Shown here: piece after piece, positions 56,101-64,000 of the stretch
How the letters are laid out: the number at the start of each line of letters is the position of its first letter
How positions within the stretch are numbered: the stretch's first letter is position 1
NCBI GenBank assembly: GCA_029339195.1
Contig: JAPTJF010000264.1
Span: 22,364-86,363 of the forward strand
DNA: 64,000 nt
From: Micractinium sp. NFX-FRZ
Taxonomy: Eukaryota > Chlorophyta > Trebouxiophyceae > Chlorellales > Chlorellaceae
Direction of reading: 5' to 3'
The notes under the pieces: model-generated
What the model was told of the DNA's origin: nothing
Databases searched by the model: none
The model's input: the letters and a program-made list of their open reading frames with translations, nothing else
Program-made: the position numbers and the translations under genes

Positions 56101-56960
56101 GTGACGGGGGAGGAGTCGTCCTTGTCGCTGGCGTGCCCGCTGCGCAGCTCCACTTGCACCGCCTGCGTGAGGGGAGAGAGGAGGAGGTGGAGAGGGGAGA
56201 GCGTGGGAGGGGAGGACCACGGGTGGGCGACTTTTGTTCAATTGAGCGGGGCAGGCTAGTGCACAGTGAACTGAGCGGGGGCGATAAATAGGGCCGTGTT
56301 GTGCGTGGGCGCTCATCATCCAGTGCAACATTGCATCAATGATGTAGATTGACACTCAGCCAGCACTCGCTGCTCCTGGCACGTGCAAGGGAAAGCTCAA
56401 CGCCCTGTGCCCCCAGCAGGGCACACGCGAGCAGGCTGGCAGGTGTGGTGCCACGTTTTGGGCAGCAGCTTGGGCTGCCACATCTCAGCGCGCAGATGGG
56501 GCGCACCCTGTGCTGCCGGCACAGGTGCACGGCGCGCAGTAGCAGCAGCACACAGCCTCGCAGAGCAGCCTTGCTCCTTCGTCTTCCTCCCCTATTTGCA
56601 AGCACGGCCCTCAGACCCCGCCTGCCCACCCCAGCTTGCCTGGCAGAGGCGGGAGGCCAAGCGCACGGCGTCCACTGCAGCCTGCACTTCCACTTCATAT
56701 GTGGTGCCGGGGGCAGCCGGGCCGGGGGCCAGGGGAGCAGCCACGGCCACGACGCTCTGCTGCCGCCGGCCCGCCGCCGCCGGCGCGCCGCGCTGCTGCC
56801 ACCTGCGCTGCTGCAGCGACTGCGCCGGGTTCTGCCGCTCATGTAGGCGCTGCAGCGCGGGGTGCAGCACCGCCAGGGCGCCAGCACGCGCCGTGGGGCC
56901 TGCACTGAGTTGACGAAGTGGCCGCATGTGGGTCACCACTGCGAGGGTGCTGGACGCCAT
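53116..56960 (-). CDS. SAL1: SAL1/HAL2-like 3'(2'),5'-bisphosphate nucleotidase
   Basis: Exons 56960-56640, 56162-55920, 55673-55509, 55227-55093, 54816-54739, 54470-54407, 54083-54030, 53717-53617 and 53286-53116 give 443 residues. Residues 1 to about 75 are rich in Arg, Ala and Gln without acidic clusters, fitting an organelle transit peptide. The lithium-sensitive phosphatase fold is complete: DSSPVTIADYGAQAL, SLVAEE with metal-binding Glu156-Glu157, WVLDPIDGTRGF (DPIDGT at 218-223), and WDHAAG at 377-382. The enzyme turns 3'-phosphoadenosine 5'-phosphate into AMP in sulfur metabolism. In plants it also acts in chloroplast and mitochondrial stress signalling. Intron 1 has a GC donor (CCAG|GCAAGC at 56640/56639). 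Introns 3 and 5 hold exon echoes. It shares a 238-bp divergent promoter with MPP-alpha. Confidence 0.94.
54584..54611 (-). repeat. Intronic echo of SAL1 exon 5 end
   Basis: Direct copy of 54734-54764, sharing CTGGTCCATGGGCAG on the plus strand. It lies in the intron 54738-54471. Confidence 0.85.
54635..54737. repeat. CAGCA/CAGCG pentamer minisatellite in a SAL1 intron
   Basis: About twenty 5-bp units fill the donor-proximal part of the intron and run up to the exon boundary at 54739. Confidence 0.92.
55411..55474 (-). repeat. Intronic echo of SAL1 exon 3 end
   Basis: A 64-bp direct copy of 55507-55567 in the following intron, about 93 bp away. It codes GFVGMNCTLPAWACC in one frame and keeps the CATGCCCAGGCAG and ATGCCCACAAAGCCG blocks. 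One 3-bp insertion is visible. Confidence 0.92.
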
Positions 56961-57198
56961 GCTGTGGTTGGTAAATGAAATGTGCTCAGTCGGCGACACT
57001 TATTCCACGCTGCCCCGCTCAACGCCGCCCTTCTCCCGCTGAGCTGCCAGCTCGGCGAGGCCATGCTGTGCACGACGCGCGAGGGTAGTCGCCTGCAGGG
57101 GTGAACCCGAAGCCCCAAGGGCCCTCCTGATCGATCAGGGAGTCAGGGCGGTGCACAGGCACAAGGGCAAGGCTCCCACCGACTGGCACCGCGAAAAT
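56961..57198. promoter_or_regulatory. Divergent promoter, SAL1 / MPP-alpha
   Basis: 238 bp between start codons of two organelle-targeted proteins. No TATA box was identified. Confidence 0.55.
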
Positions 57199-60100
57199 AT
57201 GCAGGCCTCCCGGGCCCTGGAGCAGCTGGCCGCTCGGGCCTTCAGCACTAGTGCTGCTGTGCAGGCAGCAGTGCCCGCAGTGGCCGCAAAGCGCGGGTTC
57301 CTGGCCCAGCTCCTCGGGTCTGGCTCGCGCATCGACGTGCCTCTGACGGACGCCCTGCCGGGTGTGGTCATCCCAGATGCCATCCCCGCGCCTACCACCG
57401 CCCCCACGACCCAGCTGACCCAGCTGGCCAATGGAATGACCATTGCGACGGAAAACACGCCGGGCTCAGTAGGTTTCGGGGGACATGAGGCACGCGGATG
57501 TCAACCCTGATGGGCCGGGGAGCGCGCGGGCCTCAAGGGTTGTGCCGCCGCTGCCACTGGCCCGCCTGTTTGCAGGGCGCCACCGCCACTCTGGGCATCT
57601 ACATTGACAGCGGCAGCGTCTACGAGAGCCCCGCCACCACAGGTGCAACTGCAGCTGTAATTGCGCAGTCTGTGATGTGCAGCAAGGAGGGGCCGGGCTG
57701 CAGCGGCAGGCAGCCAACTTTGGTTGTCCCCAGCAGTCATTGCAGCGGTCCTGGCGGTGATAGAGAGCGATCGACTGAGCTGGTGCTGCCTCCCTGCATG
57801 CACTTGCTCTCTCCAATGCCTTGTGTCGCAGCCGCTGCCATGTAGGGTCACCTGCAGCACCCGACCGCTGCCCGCTGCTTCACCCTGCCCGACTGCCTGC
57901 ATGCCTGCCGGTGCGTGCTGTGCATTGCAAACCTTTCCATTTCAATGCCCTTCACGTTTCACTGCCAGGCGTGTCCCACCTGCTGGAGTACATGGCCTTC
58001 AAGACCACCAAGTCGCGCACCCACCTGCGCCTGGTGCGGGAGGTGGAGGCCATGGGCGGCAATGTGCTGGCATCAGGTGCGCAGGGCAAGAGGGGCAGGG
58101 GGTAGCGGGCAGGTGGGGCGGGGGAGGCGGAAGCTGCGATGCAAGTGCACAGTGACTGGCTTGCCGGCAGTCGTACGGCTGGATGTGCCAATTGTTTCGC
58201 CAGCGTGCCTGCTGTGGTCTGGGTGTGCCAGAGCGAGGGGGCAGCACGCGCAGGCCCGACGGACCGGCATGCGTCCCATGTCTCAAATCAGGCAGCGGCG
58301 GCAACAACAGCAAAGCGCTGCCGCACTGCACCAGGCACTGCCAGCCGCAGCAGCCTGCGTTGACAGGCTCAGCCGGCTGCGGTGCAGGCAGCAGCAGCAG
58401 CAGCAAAGCTGAGTTGCGGCCTGTCTGGCTGCCCCCACCTGCCGACCCCTGCCTTCCCAACTGCCACCCCCTGCCGTCCAAGCCTGGCTCTTGCAGCCTC
58501 CCGCAGGCAAATGTGGGTGACCAGCGCACTCAAAGCGCTATCCCTCTGTCTGGCCCCTGCAGCCTCCCGCGAGCAGATGGCGTACAACATTGACACCAGC
58601 AAGGCCACGGTGCCCGAGGCGCTGGAGCTGCTGGCCGACGCCGTGCTGAACCCCAAGTTCCAGTCGTGGGAGGTGGCGGAGCAGGTGGGGACAAGAGGGC
58701 GGGGGTGGGCAGGTCGGGTTGAGATGAGTCGAGGTTGAGGTGAGAAAGATGTTGCGGGAGGTGGCGGAGCAGGTGAGGGCGAGCAGGTTAGGAAGTCGGA
58801 AGGAGATGCCTGCCAGGGTGGTGGCCACGGTACTGCGTGGCGGAGGGCGGTGTGGAGAAGCCCAAGGACACCGGTTTGTAGCACGGACGGTTGAAGGGCA
58901 ACCCATTCCCAGCACCGACGGCAACAGTTCAACAACTCTCATCTGTGCCTTCATTTCTTGGTGCACACACACACATTTCTCAGCACTGACGCCACCAATT
59001 CAACAAATTTGTTGAAACTTCATTTCTGCCTTCATTTCGGCGTGGTGTGCAGATCCGCAAGATGGAGGCGGACGTGAAGAACCTGAAGGACAACCCGCAG
59101 ACCACGCTGCTGGAGGGCCTGCACTCTGTGGCCTACAGCGGCGGGCTGGGCCGCCCCCTCATCGTCCCCGACGGCTGCCTGGGCGGCCTGAACGCGGGTG
59201 CGTGCGTTGGTAGGGGTGGGGGCGGGCAGGCGCAGCAGCAGCTCCTCTCCGTTGCCCCCTGTTGCTCACTCTTGCTCTCACTTCCCCAGGAAGACGCGCT
59301 GCCTGACTTGTATGCCTCAACAAGCTGGCCTTTTTTACCCTCCTCCGCTTTCACCCAACTCACCGCTCTTTGCATGTTCTGCGCCCCCCACCCCCTGCCC
59401 TGGTCTACTCCCACAGACGTGCTGGCCGAGTTCTACGCCGCCAATTACACCGCCCCCCGCATGGTGCTGGCGGGCGCGGGCGTCGACCACGCGGAGCTCG
59501 TGCGCCTGGCGGAGCCCCTGCTGGCGGGCGCCCCCACCGCCGCGGGCGCCGCTGGCGAGCCGGGCTCCTCCTACGTCGGCGGCGACTGGCGCCAGTTCAG
59601 CGCCTCCCCGCTGACTCACGCCATCCTGGCATTTGAGTACCAGGTGCGGGCTTGGGACCTGCATGTATCATGTCCTTGGCTTGTGTGATGAGCGAGGCAA
59701 TTGTCCTGTCGTTGCCGCATCCTGACGCGGCATCCCATGATGGGGCGACCGCCAGCGTTGCTACGAGACGCGGCGCCGGGCAGTTAGATGCTCTTTTGAT
59801 GATCATGCTGCTGTGATGTTTGACCTTCTTCTGCCCCACCTCTTCCTTGATCGTCTGCAGGGCGGCTGGCGCGACGTGAAGGGCAGCGTGGCCATGACGG
59901 TGCTGCAGTACCTGCTGGGCGGCGGCGGCTCCTTCTCCGCGGGTGCGCCGCTGCCTGCACGGCTGTGGGGGACAGGGGGCTGCCCTGGCATCACAGCGCA
60001 GCACGACATGCACCGATTTCACGCCCAGGGGCGCATTCTTTTGAACTGCAGCACAGCTGCCTCCCAGAAGTGCAACAGTCTCTGCCCTCATCCCACAATG

Positions 60101-61230
60101 TCTCAAGCCCGCCTCCCCTGCCCCCGCCCTGCCTCCCCCCCCCCCCCCCCCCCCCCCCCCCCCAGGCGGCCCCGGCAAGGGCATGCACTCCCGCCTGTAC
60201 ACCCGCGTGCTCAACGCGCACCCCTGGATGCACAACTGCACCGCCCTCAACTCCATCTACAACTCCACCGGCCTGGTGGGCATCTTTGCGTCGGCGGAGA
60301 GCGGCCAGGCGGGGGACATGGTCGACGTGCTGTGCTCCGAGATGCTGGTGAGCGGGCAGGCGGGTGGGGGGGCGGCAAGTGTGGGCTGCCTGCTGTGTAG
60401 AGCATTGACCTGAGAGGTTGAGAGGCTAGTATCCTGGGTGTGCCGTGCTCCGAGATGCTGGTGAGGAGGGGGCCCTGCTGTGTAGGGTCTGGTAGGTCTT
60501 GCGGTGGAGCGGGAGATTGAGGGGATGATACGTTGGGCCTGCTATCTTTGCCAGCATTGTCAAGGGCCTGAGTACCGCATGGCCCCGGTTGTCCCTGCCT
60601 TAGCGTGCCGGCTGCCGAGCTAGCGCACCGTTCATCCGCCCATGTGCCCCATTGCAACCTTTGACTGCTCCACTGCTGTGGGCGCCTCCCTCCCATCACA
60701 CAGGCCGTGGCCAAGGGCGTGCCCGAGCCTGAGCTGGAGCGCGCCAAGGCGGCGGCCGTGAGCAGCGTGCTGATGAACCTGGAGAGCCGCGCGGTGGTGG
60801 CGGAGGACATTGGGCGCCAGGTGCTCACCTACGGCCACAGGTGCGTGCGCAGGCAGAGAGAGAGGGCGAACCACGCGTGGGGTGGTGGCAGTGGCAGGAG
60901 GCCCTGGGGACGGGCAGGCGGTGGCAGGGGGGATATCGGCCTGCCAGGTGCCAACCTCCGGCCACAGTTGCATGTGAGGAGGGCGATGGCTCGTCACTGT
61001 GACGGGTATCTTGTTGGAACGAAGCTGTTTTTTTCTTGCTGATGTGTGCGTTTGGTTGTGTGTTGTGCAGGAAGCCGGTGGGCGAGTTTGTCAAGGAGAT
61101 CCGCGGGCTCAAGGCCTCCGACCTGAGCGCCGCCGTGACCAAGCTGCTCAAGACGCCGCCCTCCATGGCTGTGCTGGGAGACATCGCGCACGTGCCGCGC
61201 TACGATCAGGTGGCCAAGCGCTTTGGCTGA
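57199..61230 (+). CDS. MPPA: Mitochondrial processing peptidase, alpha subunit
   Basis: Exons 57199-57468, 57576-57642, 57969-58076, 58563-58684, 59053-59197, 59417-59643, 59861-59942, 60166-60347, 60704-60840 and 61071-61230 give 499 residues. The N-terminus is a mitochondrial presequence (Arg, Ala, Ser; no acidic cluster). The M16 fold follows. In place of the HxxEH zinc site of catalytic subunits it has HLLEY at 116-120, so it is non-catalytic. The hallmark Gly-rich loop is present at 333-346 (GGGGSFSAGGPGKG). Alpha-MPP binds presequences and works with beta-MPP, which in plants is part of complex III. The start is the first true ATG in the open exon. Introns 3, 4, 8 and 9 hold exon echoes. 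Confidence 0.96.
58488..58513 (+). repeat. Intronic echo of MPP-alpha exon 4 start
   Basis: Copy of 58555-58579: TGCAGCCTCCCGCAGG against TGCAGCCTCCCGCGAG. It gives a decoy acceptor 67 bp upstream of the true one. Confidence 0.85.
58751..58780 (+). repeat. Intronic echo of MPP-alpha exon 4 end
   Basis: Copy of 58663-58693, sharing GGGAGGTGGCGGAGCAGGTG, including the donor. Confidence 0.88.
60135..60163 (+). repeat. 29-C homopolymer directly before a splice acceptor
   Basis: Twenty-nine C residues run straight into the AG at 60164-60165 that starts MPP-alpha exon 8. Confidence 0.9.
60435..60469 (+). repeat. Intronic echo of MPP-alpha exon 8 end
   Basis: Copy of 60322-60356, sharing GTGCTCCGAGATGCTGGTGA, including the donor. 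Confidence 0.9.
60943..60975 (+). repeat. Intronic echo of MPP-alpha exon 9 end
   Basis: Copy of 60818-60850, sharing CCAGGTGC and CGGCCACAG; the donor has decayed to CAGTTGCATG. Confidence 0.75.
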
Positions 61231-62312
61231 GCTGGCGGCGCGCTGAGCTGGCACAACACCGTTTTGGCGGGCGGGAGCCAAACTAAAAGGGCGCAGCGCT
61301 GCCGCTCCGGCGTCTGCCTGCCTGCTGCCCGGCGGTCGGTCTGGCCATGCCCATGCCGGTTGTTTTGTTGGTAGCACGCCACGCATGTTCGCACAAGAGG
61401 CTTTGTGGCTTGATGCCCGCTGCCTCGCCTCCCCTCCTTCCCACACTGACGCAACGTGCGGCAGGGCATGTGCCCTGGGGCCCGGCTGATGCCGACGCTC
61501 ACCACCCGCCTGCCCTCCTCTGTCGCCTTGCTGAGCACTGCACGCCCCCGCGCCTTCTTCCCCTGCTCGTCCTCCCTCGCTATTTGTTCGTCCCCTGGGG
61601 GGTTGATGCCTCTCCTTTGCTGCCGACAGTCTTGTTACACACTTGAGCCACCGCCACAGGCACGAAACAGCTGTCGGGGGCCGACAGAAAAGAAGCGGAG
61701 CGGGGGGAGGAGGAGGCAGGCATGTTGGGGCATGGGACTGGATGTCGGCGGAACGCATGGGCGCGAGGGGGGGGGCTGGAAGAAAGAAGAAACAGAATGT
61801 GGGGCGCAGTGCTGAGGGTGCGGGCAGCCAAGGGAGTGGGCGAATGGCCGCTCATGGCGGCGTTACAGAGGGTCGGTGGGATGGGGGGCTTATGCTACAG
61901 ATGGAGCAGTCAGGGGAGAGCTGAGCAGACGTGTACACGTATACAGGGGACAGGGGGGCTGCACATCCCGGGCAGGCGCGTGCCGGCTGGCCAGGTATCA
62001 TGCCAGCCAGGGTCTCGTGGCACGGTGCTGTGCTGTGCTCAGGGGTTTGCGGGGAGCAGCGGCGTGTTTGAGCGCCCTGCCCAGCACTGACCAGCGCCGC
62101 CCTCTCTGCGGGCCTCCTGGCATCCACAGCTGGCAGGTTCAGGCCCCGCGTGAACCACAGCAGGCCTTGAGGCCAAACCCTGGGACTGCCTCCGCACAGG
62201 TTGAGCTTGGACTAGGCAGGTTCGCTGTTGGGCACGCTGGGCATCCATCAGGTCGAGGCTGCAGTTGCACCCAAAGTCGGGCTGCCCAGCAGCTGGGAGC
62301 TAGGCAGGCAGC
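61231..62312. other. Convergent 3' regions of MPP-alpha and the PH protein
   Basis: 1,082 bp with no supported gene. Minus-strand TGTAA at 61863-61867 and 61635-61639 could end the PH transcript. The region 61660-61920 is G-rich on the plus strand. Confidence 0.5.
61863..61867 (-). terminator. Candidate poly(A) signal TGTAA of the PH gene
   Basis: Minus-strand TGTAA, about 445 bases after the PH stop codon. Confidence 0.35.
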
Positions 62313-63771
62313 TTAGTAGCCCGTGTAGTCTGCTTGGTCTCGGTCCATCATGCTGCACATGAGACAGAGGACAGTGGCGGGGGGAGGGAGGGTGGGGAAG
62401 CCGGTGAGGCAGAGCGAGGGAGAGGCGGGTGATAGTGTTTACAAATAGAGTAAGAGAATGGCCAGGGTACACAAGGGAGCCGAACGGGGAGGCGGCGCGC
62501 AGGCAGGAGGAGGCTGCGTTGTGCAAGAGTGAGCAGCCCACGACCCACGTGCCCACCCCACCTCTTGGAGTGCCGCACGATGGCCCGCCCCACCGCGTTG
62601 ATCCAGTCCTCCTTCTCCTGATGGGGAGCAATGGGACAGCACGGGCAGGAGCAGGGGCGGGCAGGGTGAGTTGCACACAATGGGCGGCGCTGGCAGGCAC
62701 CCACACACACCATCCCGACATCAGCACCCAAGCGGCATCGCGCCCAGCTTTGCAGCAGTCTGCAGCAGCCCAGCGACAGCAAATCAGGCACCCCCACCAC
62801 AGCACCCCAGCGCTCTGCACCGCAGGCCTCTGCACCTGCTGCACTCGTCTGAGTGGGCAAAGGCGAACATGCTATGATCGCGTATGGGTGCTGCGGTTCC
62901 GGAGCCCCCGAAGCACCCACAACACACCCAGCATGCACAGCAGGGCCAGCACCTTGTCAGAGTCGGCTATGAAGTACATGTTCTGGTCGGTGGTGGAGAT
63001 CTCGAATGCGTGCGGCTTGTTGATTGCGTCCTCAGCCCCCTTGATGGACAGGCACTTGTTCACCTCGACGATGCCGCGCGGCTGGGTGCTCTGCCGGAGG
63101 CATACAGGCAGCGGATGGTTTTGGAAAGGGGCCACATTGCGGAAGGGGTAACGCTAATGAAAGTACACAGAATGGGCACGTGGGGAGTCTGAACGTAATG
63201 CGGCGTTGAGCCCTACAAACAGGGTGGCCAAAGTGAATTCCCTGCCAGCCCAACAGGCCGTGCAAGCGGGCCGGCCAGGTGGGCGCCTTGTCTGGTGAAC
63301 AGGCATGCCAGCAATGCGGCACTCACCGGCCCCACTATGTCCGTCTTAAACCAGAAGATCTTGCCGTCCTTGAGGATGAACCACCTGCAATAAAAAGAGC
63401 AGCCAGACCAGGATTTGCGCCCAGCACTCCGAACGCGCCCCACAGGCAGGCGCCGCCGCCGCCCTGCCGCCGCTGTGGCACAGCAACGGGACGGCCAGGC
63501 CGCCAAGCAGCGAGCTTCACGCACCTTCGCCGCCACGTCTTCATAAACTCGCCTGCAGGGAGGCAGCCGCATTGACGCGCGAGTCAGCGGCAAAGCAAGA
63601 GAGGTGGTCCCTGCGATCGCGTTCGGCGAACGCCCGGGGCCCATGCCCCTCCCGCACGCCCAGCTCACCCTGCTTCATCAGCCAGCCGCTGCGCTCCGGT
63701 TGCCGCCAGAACTCCACTCCCGTTGCGCTGTTGCGCCCTAGCACCTTGTTCAGGAGCTGTGAGGGCTCCAT
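62313..63771 (-). CDS. Small PH-domain protein (AtPH1-like)
   Basis: Exons 63771-63669, 63552-63525, 63384-63327, 63090-62953, 62617-62562 and 62352-62313 give 140 residues. Nearly the whole protein is one pleckstrin-homology domain: TGVEFWRQPERSGWLMKQGE, FMKTWRRRWFILKDGKIFWF, PRGIVEVNKCLSIKGAED, INKPHAFEIST, MYFIADSDKEKEDWINAVGR. The basic KTWRRRW strand is the usual phosphoinositide-binding site. The size and sequence pattern fit the plant PH1 family, whose Arabidopsis member binds PI3P on late endosomes. Exon 2 is a 28-nt microexon coding most of the binding loop. The start is the ATG just before the domain; a longer in-frame N-terminus is open but unlikely. Confidence 0.93.
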
Positions 63772-64000
63772 GGACACAGGTAGGTGCAGGGAGCCGTGAA
63801 TTTTATGAGCGCGATACAACAGAGGTGGGAAGGACCATACAAGGGAAATCGAGGCCCAGCGGCGGTGTGGCACCTCACAACAACGTCGTGAAGACCTGTC
63901 ACGACACCAGCCGCGCAGTTTGTGGGGAAGAAGAAGAAGAAGAAGGTGACACGCTTGGGTGACTGGGGGGTGATACGCGACAGCCTGGCTGGCGGCGGCT
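63772..64000. promoter_or_regulatory. 5' region of the PH gene, to the window end
   Basis: 229 bp upstream of the PH start codon. A GAA trinucleotide run lies at about 63927-63943. No gene was seen. Confidence 0.4.

Noticed and set aside
58498..58513. Copied MPP-alpha acceptor as the true start of exon 4
   Set aside because: The reading frame after it loses the conserved SREQMAYNID sequence, which the downstream acceptor keeps.
1..64000. Prokaryote-type defence system, mobile element or viral insertion
   Set aside because: All recognisable proteins are eukaryotic, intron-rich genes. No transposase, integrase, terminal repeats or reverse transcriptase was seen.

Overview
This window is nuclear DNA of a green alga. 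It is strongly GC-rich and very intron-dense: I could model 16 protein genes carrying about 107 introns. Almost every exon joins in frame with canonical splice sites. Several genes have the green-algal poly(A) signal TGTAA downstream, and low-complexity CAG/CTG runs coding for Gln, Ala or Leu are frequent. The protein set is that of a photosynthetic eukaryote (plastid fibrillin, SAL1-type nucleotidase, AtPH1-like PH protein). A Chlorella-like trebouxiophyte is the best guess, from composition and gene structure only. I see no transposon, virus, CRISPR array, rRNA or tRNA.

Layout, left to right: a protein built of about 24 tandem 27-residue helical repeats (-); a membrane acyltransferase-3 protein (-); SEC24 of the COPII coat (-); a membrane-anchored Nudix hydrolase (+); a NEK-like kinase (-); TAPT1/EMP65-family membrane protein (-); plastid fibrillin (+); a ZZ zinc finger joined to a DUF1917/UPF0696 domain (-); bystin (+); a GPI-anchored Pro-rich wall-type glycoprotein (-); a GT61 glycosyltransferase (+); the splicing factor SNW/SKIP (-); a YIPF-type Golgi protein (+); a SAL1-like 3'(2'),5'-bisphosphate nucleotidase (-); the mitochondrial processing peptidase alpha subunit (+); and a small PH-domain protein (-). 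From TAPT1 onward the strands alternate strictly. Neighbours therefore share short divergent promoters (191 to 1,083 bp between start codons) or convergent 3' ends. The genes are mostly unrelated housekeeping functions. The loose themes are secretion and membrane traffic (SEC24, YIPF, TAPT1, PH) and the cell surface (GT61, Pro-rich protein), not an operon-like pathway.

The most unusual signal is in the introns. In at least seven genes (SEC24, TAPT1, fibrillin, bystin, SNW, SAL1, MPP-alpha) the intron beside an exon carries a degenerate direct copy of that exon's edge, often including the splice-site bases. I count about 17 such 'exon echoes', 25 to 65 bp long. They look like repeated small tandem duplications across exon-intron junctions, a possible route of intron growth or of new alternative exons. 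Other points of interest are the 27-residue repeat protein, a possible exitron encoding the only membrane segment of the kinase, five GC-AG introns, twin 99-nt exons in SEC24, a CACGTG minisatellite and the ZZ-DUF1917 fusion.

All gene models come from reading splice sites and frames by eye; no transcript evidence was available. Exon coordinates are listed in each entry, in the order of transcription.
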